The notes: generated by a model from the sequence alone, not told the origin. A DNA stretch of 64,000 bases from Anaerolineales bacterium (GCA_029210945.1 JARGGH010000015.1:1-64000); one strand, 5' to 3'; counted from the stretch's first letter, positions 25,701-33,898 are shown. Numbers and translations are program-made.

Positions 25701-26058
25701 ATGCCCCACGAACCGCACACTGGCTCCAATAGGTACGGTTATTGAAAGCAAGCTTGATCATGACGGACAGCAGCAGCCCGACGGCAACTGAAAAAATTGC
25801 CGGATATATACCGATCGTCATTCCGACGAAGAGGCCAATCGAATGAGTGAAGGTAAGTGCAACCTTATCGTCTAATCGAATGTCATGGATGCCTAACCAG
25901 GCACAGAACGCAATCGCGATCAGTACAGAAGGATCTGTGATTGCCGATCGATCAAGATTGAGGATCGACAAGACTGTAATTGCCAGGGAGGCAATTAGAA
26001 ACGCTGTCCGAACTGTCGATCTAGCCCGCTTGTTCATGACCGGTTTTTGAACGTTCAC
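22723..26058 (-). CDS. Membrane multi-GAF hybrid-input sensor histidine kinase
   Basis: 1111 residues. The first 235 or so hold about six or seven membrane segments. Three GAF-like domains follow (about 245-400, 425-575 and 590-745), then a PAS domain (about 755-870; STREGMLMIDRHGRIAVVN), a HisKA dimerisation domain with the phospho-acceptor His in MIVHDLRSPLSAIL (about 890), and a HATPase domain with DNALKFTPAGG, DTGPGIP and GTGLGLAFC. There is no receiver domain and no response regulator next to it. Architecture suggests integration of several small-molecule or redox cues. The GTG at 26058 is uncertain; an ATG seven codons downstream is the alternative. Confidence 0.9.
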   Translation of the reverse strand: MNVQKPVMNKRARSTVRTAFLIASLAITVLSILNLDRSAITDPSVLIAIAFCAWLGIHDIRLDDKVALTFTHSIGLFVGMTIGIYPAIFSVAVGLLLSVMIKLAFNNRTYWSQCAVRGAWEMNRQIISTAGGLAVYRMVGGRVLSDAAALPEVFPTIALSVSISLLFLIIHSIERWLRASHRITGREAVIVSLIALLPIPIIILGSIAYGVISETALILYGGMVSIAAPSLRLMIQRQDALASKTRTLEALFNLATARDPAPEGESHYAIVDLALNELGCGDCAALFLEDSKNREMRLAHTLNISIDQANGLLASTAGPLSPDGRPISTIQEFQLKDLTSIDVQTLQSLEERRIERVLVLPLSTGGEVLGQLWLFFNRNHEPSTAERKQLLAFSAQLSQSLKLSDEFAATNAELKRRVEQLARLEAIGRQVTASITTGDVYETVVYHGLQATTATSGYLDILNPDTGKLETVAVETKNPEDPEHLTRSLGAINRLAQHAFDTGQVTNVPDSQNDPELGSKMPQPSSMLFTPIISQGDTIGVITLEKGEKGGFSDEEEAFIIQLASQAANALRNASLYDELQQRLKEQSLLYQASAQIAESLDTNAVALALADSLAFAVNADAVYVYRYAVEDPSLNFLIGIEGKTTVDSRRNPRTLVMELPGVKACLENRRSIQWTSEDPPTPADSAHLESRGGGTLLMLPLTIGGRMLGLVELIRNRMDLFEEEELRTVQSIAIQASIILENSDLFQQISQSNNLLSAVLNSTREGMLMIDRHGRIAVVNTQLKELIGSDLDQFADTPLQNIDQGLLQRLGYKQSEVNDLVSSLQSGKGHLPGISTYELPANERQILRRLETPVHDRQGKLIGWLIVVRDVSEEMQLEESRKHLTEMIVHDLRSPLSAILNSMELLRMQLNVERQTPIMQQALGIADRSVHQMLGLVNALLDLSKLESGQFVLASIEVDFHELIPHLIDTFLPEAEQAGVILDFQLDPALPKMNLDEEKIFRVLSNLLDNALKFTPAGGEVVLKLRVRDSNLLIDVVDTGPGIPADFRNQIFDLYSQVPGTKGRRRGTGLGLAFCKLAIEAHNGEIWVEDNPGGGSRFRIRLPLTAQKDS

Positions 26059-26091
26059 TATTGCATGGTCTTTGATTCACTCAGGGCCAAG

Positions 26092-28032
26092 CTAACTTCC
26101 CGGAGTCGGGGAGGGGGTTATTTCAGCGGGGTTGGGGGTCGTTGTAGGACCAGGGCTTGGAGAAGCTGTCGGGCTCGACGTCGGAGTCCTGGTCGGACCT
26201 TCCCCGATTAGTTCGTTGTAATGTTGTTCTGCGAGTGCTCTGGTTTCCGGGATCACGTGTTCGAAATCGAGAATCCAACGCCAGTGGCGGATCGCATCGC
26301 TAATAACCTCCGGGTTAGTTTCGTAAATCAGTGCCCGCAGTGCATAGGCTTCGGCCAATCGCATTTCTCTAAGCCGGAGGCTGGTAATCTCTTTTGACTC
26401 TTGGACGGCGGGCTGTAAATTTTCATTTAACGCGGCAGTGTACTGGCCAGTATGGAACTGAACCCGGGCGGTTGCGATCTGTAAATCGAATGTCTCCGAT
26501 CCGAAACGTCGAGCATTGTTTAAATCGGAAAGCGCGTCTTCATATCGCCCGAGCGCAGTGTAAAGGATCCCGCGTGCGAGATAAGCGCGAGCATATCGAT
26601 CGTTCAATTCGAGCGAGATGTTGAGCGAATGCAAGGCTTCATCGATCTCACCGATCCCGAGCTGTGCTCTTCCGAGATATCCCCATCCATGATAGTCTCC
26701 CGGTCGATAAGCGACATAGGTCTGCAGCGGCCAGAGCGCCTGCGAGTAATAAGAATCATCGAGCGAATTGATGCTCATCTCCACGTAGGCTCGTCCCACG
26801 GCGAGATATCCCTCTAAGGACGTCGGATCGTCTGCGCTGCTCTCGATCGCGTAAGCTAAACCTTCTTCGACCTTTCCAAGGTTCAATTTCGCATCACTCA
26901 ATAAGAACAGGATGCGGGGCGAACGGGTGCCTGCCTCCAGAGCCACCTCCATGCGGTTCTCAAGCCGCTGCCACAGCCGTCGCTCCTGGTAAAAGGTTCC
27001 GAGTTCTTCGTAGGCTTCTGTGAAACCCGGCTCGAGCTTGACAGCTTCTTCAAGATCTCGCTGTGCGGCATCTTCATCGCGACTCATCAGTGCCCGTCCA
27101 CGTTCAAGCAGCGCCGGGGCGAATTCCTGATTTTGATTCAACGCTTGATCCTGACTGGTGATCGCACTTCCAATCCTGCCTAACAAGCGCAGCGCTTTGC
27201 CGCGCAGATAATGTGCGTCGATCCAATCCGGATGGGTGTCGATGACCTGATCGAGGAAGAAGATCGCCTGTTCATAATCCCCTTCATCGATAGCGTCTAC
27301 ACCCGCCTGGTAGGCCTCGAAACTGGGATGGGGTGTGTAGCCAGCCAGCGGAGTCGCAGTCGCGGTTCGCTCAACGAGCAGTGCAAGCGGTGTCGCTGCA
27401 AACTCGGTGGATACTGGCGTGCGAATGATGCGTGTTGCAGCTGGGATTGGCGTGGCGGTCGGAGTGCCCGGCAGCGGGGTTTCGGTTGACGTAGGGCTGG
27501 CGGGCGGCAGGGTCGAGGCGGCGCCGATAAAGCCTGTCGGGATGCGCGGGAAAATTATGTAGATCACACCCGCGAGCAGCAGCGCCGCTCCGCCGACAAT
27601 CACCGTGGTGGTGACAAAACGCAGCACCAGCTGCCCTCGTTTGGGAAGAAAAGTGCTTGGTTTTGGTTTGGGTTCAGCTTGTTCTTCGACCGACTCGATT
27701 TTGGACGGCTGCAGAGCCGGCTGGATGGGATCGATATCCCTCCTGGGCACCTTGATAGCCTGTGACAGCTCTCGGTCAGAAGGCTCGCGGGCGCCGAGGA
27801 TGACCAGTCCGCGCATGGCGGACCGGTTGGTGGGGTCCACCTTCAGTGCCGATTCGAGGCAGTAAACACGCTCTTTGGGGGAATCAACGACCGCGCTCAT
27901 CCAGATCCAGTATTCGGCGTTTGACGAGTCGCTCCGTAGAAGGCGTGAGAGAATCTCACGAGCGCGATGTCGATCACCAACACGAGCAGCGGCAATAGCC
28001 TCGGTGAGTTGTTTGGGTGTATCAGTCGACAC
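26092..28032 (-). CDS. Membrane-anchored TPR-repeat protein
   Basis: 646 residues from GTG 28032, preferred over the GTG at 28050 because AGGAG lies 9 nt upstream of it. A cytoplasmic N-terminal part with a short TPR-like segment (TEAIAAARVGDRHRAREIL) precedes one membrane helix (near residues 140-165), a Thr/Pro linker and a long TPR array (about 235-600, repeats such as DAHYLRGKALRLLGRIGSA and ALGRYEDALSDLNNAR). The tail is a second Pro/Thr/Ser-rich stretch. TPR arrays act as protein scaffolds. The array is probably extracytoplasmic. Divergent from the LysM lipoprotein gene. Confidence 0.8.
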   Translation of the reverse strand: MSTDTPKQLTEAIAAARVGDRHRAREILSRLLRSDSSNAEYWIWMSAVVDSPKERVYCLESALKVDPTNRSAMRGLVILGAREPSDRELSQAIKVPRRDIDPIQPALQPSKIESVEEQAEPKPKPSTFLPKRGQLVLRFVTTTVIVGGAALLLAGVIYIIFPRIPTGFIGAASTLPPASPTSTETPLPGTPTATPIPAATRIIRTPVSTEFAATPLALLVERTATATPLAGYTPHPSFEAYQAGVDAIDEGDYEQAIFFLDQVIDTHPDWIDAHYLRGKALRLLGRIGSAITSQDQALNQNQEFAPALLERGRALMSRDEDAAQRDLEEAVKLEPGFTEAYEELGTFYQERRLWQRLENRMEVALEAGTRSPRILFLLSDAKLNLGKVEEGLAYAIESSADDPTSLEGYLAVGRAYVEMSINSLDDSYYSQALWPLQTYVAYRPGDYHGWGYLGRAQLGIGEIDEALHSLNISLELNDRYARAYLARGILYTALGRYEDALSDLNNARRFGSETFDLQIATARVQFHTGQYTAALNENLQPAVQESKEITSLRLREMRLAEAYALRALIYETNPEVISDAIRHWRWILDFEHVIPETRALAEQHYNELIGEGPTRTPTSSPTASPSPGPTTTPNPAEITPSPTPGS

Positions 28033-28048
28033 GGAATGATTCTCCTGC

Positions 28049-28105
28049 ACTGTCTCGACAGTCTAGCATAGCGAATGACCCAATGCTACCACCCATTGGT
28101 ATAAT
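28049..28105. promoter_or_regulatory. Divergent promoter region with palindrome
   Basis: TATAAT at 28100-28105 on the plus strand lies only 8 nt before the GTG of the LysM gene, so that mRNA would be nearly leaderless. For the minus-strand TPR gene, TATGCT (revcomp of 28066-28071 region) is a possible -10. A 14-nt palindrome, ACTGTCTCGACAGT (28049-28062), lies between that element and the TPR ribosome site and could be an operator. Confidence 0.4.
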
Positions 28106-28113
28106 CAGCGATT

Positions 28114-29088
28114 GTGAAATACGTACTGCGTTCCGCGATCATTCTGGTCGGATTTCTAACGACTTCATGCAGCCCGGGTGAGATCCCAGCGCAATCTACT
28201 GTGACGCGCACACCAACCCTGCGGTCACTCCTGACAGCAACAGCAACCTCCACCCCGCTCAACCTGGATCGATCTACGACTCAGTTCGTTCCATCTGATC
28301 CAACCGCAACTCCGTTTGTGCATATCGTTCAGCAAGGCGACACGCTGCTCAGCATTGCGCTCAGGTATGGTGTTGGGCTCGAAGAGCTCGTCCTTGTTAA
28401 CCCCGGGATTGACCCTCAATTTCTAACTCTTGGGCAATCTCTTCGAATCCCTGGTCCCGAAGGTGAGGCAGTTGATGTGCTTCTCGCGACCCCTACACCG
28501 GTAGCGATTGAGGCCTCACCCGTACGGTGTTTTGAAGCACTCACCGGGGAGTTCCGTTGCATCTCGACCCTCGTGAATGATCTTCCCGTAGCAGTTGAAG
28601 CGATTTCAGGGATTATCACCCTTTACAATGGGCAAGGCGAGCCTATCGCGCAAAAATCGAGTGATAGCACCCTGCAGCTTATCCCCTCCAGCCAGTCGAT
28701 ACCGCTTTCGGCAATTTTTAATGAACAACCAGATGAGTATGCGTACGCCGATGTCAAGATTCTCTCGGCGATTCAAGTCGATCCAGACGTTTCAAGATTT
28801 GTGCCGGTCGTCGTCGAGGAGATGGTTTGGGATGCGATCGACCTTGGGAGGGGTGCACTGGTTGCGGCAGAGATTGGCATCCCAAACGACCTGCCAGCTG
28901 GGGCGTACTTGCTGCGTGTGCTGGGTTCCGGGATTAATGCGGGAGGTGAAATCATCGGTTTCCGATTGGTTGAGGAGGTGGTGAATTCTGATTCGGAAGG
29001 GGCGGTGCAGGTCGAGTTCTACATCTTCAGCCTGGGACCTCCAATTTCTGACGTCCAAGTCGTTGCGGAAATGATCCGTTTCGATTAA
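28114..29088 (+). CDS. LysM-domain lipoprotein
   Basis: 324 residues, start GTG 28114. The N-terminal signal ends in a lipobox (LTTSC, Cys near residue 19). A Thr/Pro linker leads to one LysM domain (about residues 68-115: HIVQQGDTLLSIALRYGVGLEELVLVNPG split over two strands and two helices), which binds peptidoglycan or related glycans. The remaining 200 residues form two unassigned beta-rich domains. The protein is likely anchored in the membrane and attached to the wall. Upstream is a TATAAT only 8 nt before the start codon and no ribosome site, pointing to leaderless translation. Confidence 0.82.
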   Translation: MKYVLRSAIILVGFLTTSCSPGEIPAQSTVTRTPTLRSLLTATATSTPLNLDRSTTQFVPSDPTATPFVHIVQQGDTLLSIALRYGVGLEELVLVNPGIDPQFLTLGQSLRIPGPEGEAVDVLLATPTPVAIEASPVRCFEALTGEFRCISTLVNDLPVAVEAISGIITLYNGQGEPIAQKSSDSTLQLIPSSQSIPLSAIFNEQPDEYAYADVKILSAIQVDPDVSRFVPVVVEEMVWDAIDLGRGALVAAEIGIPNDLPAGAYLLRVLGSGINAGGEIIGFRLVEEVVNSDSEGAVQVEFYIFSLGPPISDVQVVAEMIRFD

Positions 29089-29134
29089 ATAACATTTAGG
29101 CTTCCTGGATTCCGCGAGAGGTTCTCTGGTAATT

Positions 29135-29875
29135 ATGGCAACTATTCGCACACTGGCAGCAGATGAGCGGGAATTAATCAAACGCCTGATCAACCCAAGG
29201 GTGGCTTCCGATGCGCAAGCCGCGTATTACGCGCTCGAACACCCTCGTGAACGAACGGCATTGCATGGGTTCTTCCCCCAAGAAGCCGTGCTGAGCGGTT
29301 TCATTGCGATCGCTCAGACAGGATTTGATCTGTTCCGCCCGCTGATCGTGCCATTCACCGGCACGGATGATTCGCTGGTGCAGCTCCTCAATCAAGCCAT
29401 CCCGAAAAATCGTCCACACATCATCAGCTTACCGATTGAACAGGAAGCCGTTCTTGAAGGGCGCTTCTCACTCGAAAAATTACAGGTTTCAAGCCTGCTT
29501 CGACTCGATCCGCGTGGCTTTGAACCGATCCTGAACATACTCGTCATGGAGCAGGAAAACTCAGAAGGTTGGCCCAGGTTCGAAGTCCGTGCAAACGGCG
29601 GTGGTTATGCGGCAGCAGGGTTGAACTGGAAGAGCAAGTATGCGGCTGAAATTTATCTCGAGTCTGACGAGGACGGGCGCAGGAGAGGGTTTTCGAAGTC
29701 TGTCCTCTCGGCCCTCATCGACCGGCTTTTAGCGGAAAAAGTGCTGGTCCTGTTCAGGGTTGTCGATGATGATTACGGTAGCTTCGAGGACGCGTTCGAT
29801 CTGGGGTTCGTGCCAACAGGGGTGCGATCCATTCTAGCGCAATTGACCGTGAGCGAAGATCCCGAACGAGGTTAG
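29135..29875 (+). CDS. GNAT-fold acetyltransferase-like protein
   Basis: 246 residues. The C-terminal half has the GNAT pattern: strand AAEIYLESDEDGRRRGFSKSVLSALIDRLL (an acetyl-CoA loop of the R-R-x-G-F/x kind followed by a helix), then VLFRVVDDDYGSFEDAFDLGFVPTG, the usual terminal helix-strand. The N-terminal half (about 110 residues) may be a second, degenerate GNAT-like fold. The substrate is unknown. It lies 13 nt before the GH1 gene on the same strand, so they may be co-expressed. Confidence 0.65.
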   Translation: MATIRTLAADERELIKRLINPRVASDAQAAYYALEHPRERTALHGFFPQEAVLSGFIAIAQTGFDLFRPLIVPFTGTDDSLVQLLNQAIPKNRPHIISLPIEQEAVLEGRFSLEKLQVSSLLRLDPRGFEPILNILVMEQENSEGWPRFEVRANGGGYAAAGLNWKSKYAAEIYLESDEDGRRRGFSKSVLSALIDRLLAEKVLVLFRVVDDDYGSFEDAFDLGFVPTGVRSILAQLTVSEDPERG

Positions 29876-29888
29876 AGGAAACCATCCA

Positions 29889-31241
29889 ATGATCACTGCC
29901 CGCTATCAGTTTCCTCGAAATTTTCTCTGGGGTACGTGCACCGCCTCCCATCAAGTAGAAGGTCAAAACCACCATAGTGATTGGTGGCACTGGGAACAGC
30001 AGCCGGATCGAATCTTGCACGGTCATCGTTCAGATGATGCCTGTGGATGGTGGGATGGAATGTGGGCGGAGGACATGGACCGCGCCCGGGTGGGTTCGCA
30101 AAATGCTCACCGGCTTTCGTTGGAGTGGAGCCGCATTGAACCCCACCCGGCTGTCTGGGATGAGGATGCGATCGAGCGCTATCGGGAGATCCTTCAGGGG
30201 ATGCTGGAGCGCGGTATTGAGCCGATGGTCACTCTGGTCCATTTCAGCCATCCCCAATGGTTTATTGAGCGAGGGGGGTGGCTGCAGGCCGATTCGTGGG
30301 AATTGTTTGAACGCTATGTGGATAAATGCGTTCGTCGATTGAAAGATCTGGTAACTATGTGGGTTACGATCAACGAGCCCAATGTGTACGTCTACTCAGG
30401 ATTTGTGGAGGGCGTCTTTCCACCGGGGATGGAGACCCTCGGGGCGGTCCCGGTCGTGACTGGTAATTTGTTAAAAGCACATGCTGCAGCCTATCGCGCA
30501 ATCCATGCAATTCAAGCCGATGCGATGGTGGGCATCGCGCATCACTACCGGTCTTTCAAACCTGCCAACGGAAAGAATCCGCTCGATAAATTCGCTGCAT
30601 CCTTCCGCCACAGAGCCTTTAATGCTGTTTTCCCAGAGGCGCTTCGTACGGGAAGGATACAGCTCCTGCACTGGCGGGAATCGCTGCCAGAACTGGTGGG
30701 AACCCAGGACTTCTTTGGTCTCAACTACTACACCCGAGAGACGGTTGATGTTGACCTCATGCAGCCGGATAAGATGTTGAAAACCGGTAATTTCCCTCCT
30801 GGTGCAGATGTGAGTCCGGGTGGATTCATCGCCAACGAACCGGAAGGTTTCTGGGAGGCGCTCACCTGGGCACATGATTTTGCTCTGCCGATCTACATCA
30901 CGGAGAACGGCGTGGAAGATCCGGAAGACAATATTCGCTCTCGATACCTCGCATGCCATCTCCGGGAGCTCTGGAAGGCGGCAAATTTCAATTGGCAGAT
31001 CAAAGGCTACTATCATTGGACCCTCGTGGACAATTTTGAATGGGAACGAGGTTGGACACAGCGCTTCGGATTGTGGGATCTGGATCCAAGGTCGAAAATC
31101 CGGACGAGGCGACCTTCGGCAGATTTCTATGCGGAGATCTGTAAGACGAATGGCTTGTCCGCTGGGTCCGTTGCGGAATTTGCGCCGGAGGTTCTGGATC
31201 GGATCTTCCCGGGCCGCGGAACGGATGCGTTGAGCGAGTGA
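29889..31241 (+). CDS. GH1 beta-glucosidase/beta-galactosidase
   Basis: 450 residues, usual GH1 length. Retaining beta-glycosidase that cleaves cellobiose-type and related beta-glucosides or galactosides. Visible: the N-terminal signature FLWGTCTASHQVEG, the acid/base Glu in TINEPN (near residue 163), and the nucleophile Glu in YITENGV (near residue 339), plus GYYHWTLVDNFEWERGW near the C-terminus. No signal peptide, so intracellular. An AGAGGAAACC ribosome site precedes the ATG. The stop overlaps the start of the M23 peptidase gene. Confidence 0.95.
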   Translation: MITARYQFPRNFLWGTCTASHQVEGQNHHSDWWHWEQQPDRILHGHRSDDACGWWDGMWAEDMDRARVGSQNAHRLSLEWSRIEPHPAVWDEDAIERYREILQGMLERGIEPMVTLVHFSHPQWFIERGGWLQADSWELFERYVDKCVRRLKDLVTMWVTINEPNVYVYSGFVEGVFPPGMETLGAVPVVTGNLLKAHAAAYRAIHAIQADAMVGIAHHYRSFKPANGKNPLDKFAASFRHRAFNAVFPEALRTGRIQLLHWRESLPELVGTQDFFGLNYYTRETVDVDLMQPDKMLKTGNFPPGADVSPGGFIANEPEGFWEALTWAHDFALPIYITENGVEDPEDNIRSRYLACHLRELWKAANFNWQIKGYYHWTLVDNFEWERGWTQRFGLWDLDPRSKIRTRRPSADFYAEICKTNGLSAGSVAEFAPEVLDRIFPGRGTDALSE

Positions 31242-31975
31242 ACTCGGTCAAACGAAATCTTCGGGCTGTTAGGTTATTGTTTGTCTCTGTGCTGATCCTC
31301 ACAGCAGGATCCGTTCAGACATTGCTCTCGGGCGGTGTGGAAGCTTCCGGCCTGGCCCAGGAGGGTAACAAACCTTTTATTGTTCCGTTTGCGGGCGATC
31401 CAGGTCCAGATACGTGGCTGTTAATCCAACCTTATGGGAACACCTTATTCGCCTATCAATTCCGACGATCCGTCTACTACGGTGGTCAGGGATTGCATTT
31501 TGGCATTGACCTGGCAGCAGCCTGTGGCACTCCGATACTGGCGATCGGGGATGGGGTCGTCGAATCCGTCGACAGTTGGCACGGTGCCGGGCCGCATAAC
31601 CTGATGATCGCGCATCCCAACGGATACGATTCTTTTTACGGGCATCTGCTCGTGCGCCCCAGGCTGCGCGTTGGTCAGGTGATCGAGGCCGGTCAAGTCG
31701 TGGCTTTAAGCGGCGACCCCGATTTGACGTGTAATTCCCGGCCTCACCTTCATCTTGAAATTCGTGATTCCGCAACCCAGGCGATCGCCTACAACCCGCT
31801 GGACCTGATCGAAGCTGATTGGGAACGCATCGCGCTCTCGGGTTCGCAGCCCGTGGAGTTCGTTCAGGAACTGGGCGAACCACACGCCTGGCTGGGGTTG
31901 TTCGATCAACCTGAAACAAAATTTGGCCACCCGCTGGTCAATGATTTTTCGAAAGCGTGGCCGTATGATTGGTAG
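31238..31975 (+). CDS. Secreted M23 (LytM) endopeptidase
   Basis: 245 residues, start GTG 31238 overlapping the GH1 stop by 4 nt. A signal sequence (about residues 8-30) is followed by an M23 domain that cuts peptide cross-links of peptidoglycan. Zinc ligands and catalytic residues are visible: GLHFGIDLAA (HxxxD), YGHLL, and the HxH in PHLHLEI. The remaining 60 residues are an unassigned tail. All metal ligands are present, so an active enzyme is likely, although LytM-like regulators also keep similar folds. Together with the LysM and G5/3D proteins, it forms a set of wall-associated proteins in this part of the window. Confidence 0.9.
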   Translation: MNSVKRNLRAVRLLFVSVLILTAGSVQTLLSGGVEASGLAQEGNKPFIVPFAGDPGPDTWLLIQPYGNTLFAYQFRRSVYYGGQGLHFGIDLAAACGTPILAIGDGVVESVDSWHGAGPHNLMIAHPNGYDSFYGHLLVRPRLRVGQVIEAGQVVALSGDPDLTCNSRPHLHLEIRDSATQAIAYNPLDLIEADWERIALSGSQPVEFVQELGEPHAWLGLFDQPETKFGHPLVNDFSKAWPYDW

Positions 31976-33104
31976 GTTCGCCCGCCAGGCGGTCTCCGGG
32001 TTGATCATCTCGGGGATCCTTGGCGTGGTCTCATTCCGGACTGCACAGGGTCGTTTCGAGCCTCCAGAGGCCGGGTCGCCCGGCATTTTAAGGGCGACCC
32101 TTGAACCGCGCGCCGTGATTCCAACACCAGCACCGTCAGCTCACCCCGACGTCCAGCCGGTGGGCGGCGCGCTTGCCGTGCCAAAACAAATTACCAATGA
32201 CGGGTGCTGTCCGTACCCGCAGTGGTCTGCTGATTCGGAATGGGTGCTGTTCGTCGATTCGATTGGAAGCGATGGACCTGGTCTGTATGGGGTGCCCGCC
32301 GAAGGGGGTCCCGCCACTTTCCTGACCGGACGGATTGGCTCCTTCTCGCAAGATCTGTCGCTAGTTGCATACCCCGAAGCCGGGCTGGTCTACATCGAGC
32401 GGTGGGCGATAGGCGACCGTTGGCTGGTCCCCAGCCAGGGTCGCGAGGTTTACCTCTCGCACGAAAACGAGTGGGTTGCCTGGGAGTACGGTTCAACCTC
32501 AATCCAGAATCAGGATTTGAAACAACGCACAATCTGGATCGCATCGATCAAGGGGGAAGAAGCGCGTGAGCTTGTGACCGTTCATGGCGGCAGATTTCTC
32601 GGGTGGATCAATCACGGCCAGGCGCTGCTGGTCAGTGGTCGACTTTCCCCGCTTTCGCCTGCCGGTGTTTGGCGGATTGAGCGAGAAAGCGGGGCAGGGC
32701 GATTGCTGTTCAGCACAGATCACCCCCGTGACGTTCTGATTTCTCCTAAGGGGGAATGGCTTGCCCTCACGGTCGCGTTCCAGGCCGATCACAGCAAGAA
32801 CGGTCTCTGGGTCATGCGAACGGATGGATCAGGGATTACACGTTTGCCCGTCTATGGATCCTACCGTTGGAGAGCCGAAGGTGAACTGCTCGTTATTCCC
32901 TATGATTTTGAGGCTGAGAATCCATACCTCTGGCAAGTCAGCGTAGAGACCAATCAATTCTGGGAACTTACTCGTCCAGAAGATGACGACCTAGTAATCG
33001 CAAATAATGATTGGCAGCCCTCACCTGATGGTCGAAAGATCGTTTTTTCTTCACACGCTGATCGGAATCTATGGGTGATGTCACTCCCTGATCCGCCAGA
33101 ATGA
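31965..33104 (+). CDS. Exported TolB/WD40-like beta-propeller protein
   Basis: 379 residues from ATG 31965 (11 nt overlap with the M23 gene), chosen because it gives a clean signal sequence (RQAVSGLIISGILGVVSF). The frame is open from 31923. The body has repeats of the TolB / WD40-like propeller type, each with a [YF]P.WS.D.[EK].[VL]-like strand: CCPYPQWSADSEWVLFV, DVLISPKGEWLALTVAF and WQPSPDGRKIVFSSHAD. This fold usually binds proteins or glycans. The function is unknown; co-translation with an M23 peptidase suggests a wall-associated role. Confidence 0.75.
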   Translation: MIGRFARQAVSGLIISGILGVVSFRTAQGRFEPPEAGSPGILRATLEPRAVIPTPAPSAHPDVQPVGGALAVPKQITNDGCCPYPQWSADSEWVLFVDSIGSDGPGLYGVPAEGGPATFLTGRIGSFSQDLSLVAYPEAGLVYIERWAIGDRWLVPSQGREVYLSHENEWVAWEYGSTSIQNQDLKQRTIWIASIKGEEARELVTVHGGRFLGWINHGQALLVSGRLSPLSPAGVWRIERESGAGRLLFSTDHPRDVLISPKGEWLALTVAFQADHSKNGLWVMRTDGSGITRLPVYGSYRWRAEGELLVIPYDFEAENPYLWQVSVETNQFWELTRPEDDDLVIANNDWQPSPDGRKIVFSSHADRNLWVMSLPDPPE

Positions 33105-33110
33105 GCATGT

Positions 33111-33116
33111 TATAAT
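33111..33116 (+). promoter_or_regulatory. Probable -10 element of tRNA-Ser
   Basis: TATAAT 42 nt before the mature tRNA 5' end. No convincing -35 element is visible at the right distance. Confidence 0.45.
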
Positions 33117-33158
33117 GAGCCCCTGGAAACGGGGGACAGGATACTGAAAGACTCGAAT

Positions 33159-33245
33159 GGAGAGGTAGCATAGTCCGGCCTAATGCGCGCGCCTGGAGAG
33201 CGCGTGAGCCGCGAGGCTCCGTGGGTTCGAATCCCACCCTCTCCG
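33159..33245 (+). tRNA. tRNA-Ser (anticodon GGA)
   Basis: 87 nt. Acceptor stem GGAGAGG (33159-33165) pairs with CCTCTCC (33238-33244). The anticodon loop CTGGAGA gives GGA, reading UCC/UCU. The long variable arm (GAGCC...GGCTC) is the type II arm of serine tRNAs, and the T-arm GTGGG-TTCGAAT-CCCAC is canonical. The 3' CCA is not encoded. Confidence 0.96.
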
Positions 33246-33251
33246 CCTGAA

Positions 33252-33280
33252 GGCACTGCGAGAGCAGTGCCGCCTCTTTT
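33252..33280 (+). terminator. Terminator of tRNA-Ser
   Basis: An 8-bp stem, GGCACTGC / GCAGTGCC (33252-33271), with a GAGA loop, followed by GCCTCTTTT. Confidence 0.75.
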
Positions 33281-33295
33281 AAGGAGTCCTTTGTA

Positions 33296-33324
33296 TTGAC
33301 CTTTCGGGGGGGATTAGATATCCT
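33296..33324 (+). promoter_or_regulatory. Promoter of the SRP RNA gene
   Basis: TTGACC (33296-33301), a 17-nt spacer and TATCCT (33319-33324). The predicted start of transcription coincides with the first base of the SRP RNA near 33331. Confidence 0.65.
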
Positions 33325-33330
33325 CCGAGT

Positions 33331-33447
33331 GAGTACCCAGATGAGTCCGACGCGGCGGAGACCGCCCAACCCCGTCAGGTCCGAGAGGAAGCAGCGGTAC
33401 GGCGATCACTCCGGGTGCCGTCGGGACACTGATCTGGGTACTTTTTT
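33331..33447 (+). ncRNA. ffs: Bacterial small signal recognition particle RNA
   Basis: About 113 nt folded as one long hairpin. The ends pair perfectly (AGTACCCAGAT 33332-33342 with ATCTGGGTACT 33432-33442). The apical part has the conserved SRP domain IV: GTCAGGTCCG and AGGAAGCAGC flank the GNAR-type tetraloop region. This RNA binds Ffh and targets nascent membrane proteins. The T-run at 33442-33447 following the terminal stem ends transcription. Confidence 0.95.
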
Positions 33448-33451
33448 ATAG

Positions 33452-33481
33452 AAAAATCCCCGGTTCGATCGGGGATTTTTT
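33452..33481. terminator. Bidirectional terminator
   Basis: AAAAATCCCCG (33452-33462) pairs with CGGGGATTTTT (33470-33480), so both strands have a GC stem followed by T-runs. It serves the SRP RNA on the plus strand and the zinc-ribbon gene on the minus strand. Confidence 0.85.
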
Positions 33482-33527
33482 CATTAATCGTATGCCTGGC
33501 TCACGGCCAGATTTAGCGCGGGACACC

Positions 33528-33725
33528 TCAAAAGCTGGTTGTGCATGCTGCAGCGGCCGTGGATGCCCCGCCGAATTTGTTGCTGCTCGCGATCAGGGAG
33601 AGTTTCTTGCGGATCGAAGGGCTGCCGCAGTCAGGGCATTGGACTTCATCGATAGCACCTGCACTCATCAGAAGTTCTTCGAATAGGTGATTGCATTCTT
33701 CACAGACGAATTCGTAGATTGGCAT
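33528..33725 (-). CDS. FmdB-family zinc-ribbon protein
   Basis: 65 residues from the ATG at 33725, set by GGAGGTG 8 nt upstream and the family N-terminus MPIYEFVCEECN. FmdB-type proteins are small regulatory or structural zinc ribbons with CxxC pairs; here CEEC (near residue 10) and CPDC (near residue 31). The C-terminus is Ala/Ser/Thr-rich with one more Cys. The biochemical role of the family is poorly known. Confidence 0.88.
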   Translation of the reverse strand: MPIYEFVCEECNHLFEELLMSAGAIDEVQCPDCGSPSIRKKLSLIASSNKFGGASTAAAACTTSF

Positions 33726-33883
33726 GGATAAAGGCACCTCCGTTTGGGCGGTCTGCAATTATTCAGATGCATGATTGCGGGTTTGGTTACATTCAGATTA
33801 TGTGTATCTGGTGGATCCCTCCGCGCAGTGCCTGACGAGGAGGTTGCAGCGCGTCTACGATTCTCCTGGTTGTCTTGTTTTGG

Positions 33884-33889
33884 TATACT
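33884..33889 (+). promoter_or_regulatory. -10 element close to the wall-protein start
   Basis: TATACT ends 9 nt before the ATG at 33899, so the transcript would have almost no leader. It is the only promoter-like hexamer I can see for the gene run that follows (33899-42410). Confidence 0.4.
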
Positions 33890-33898
33890 CGCCAGTCG

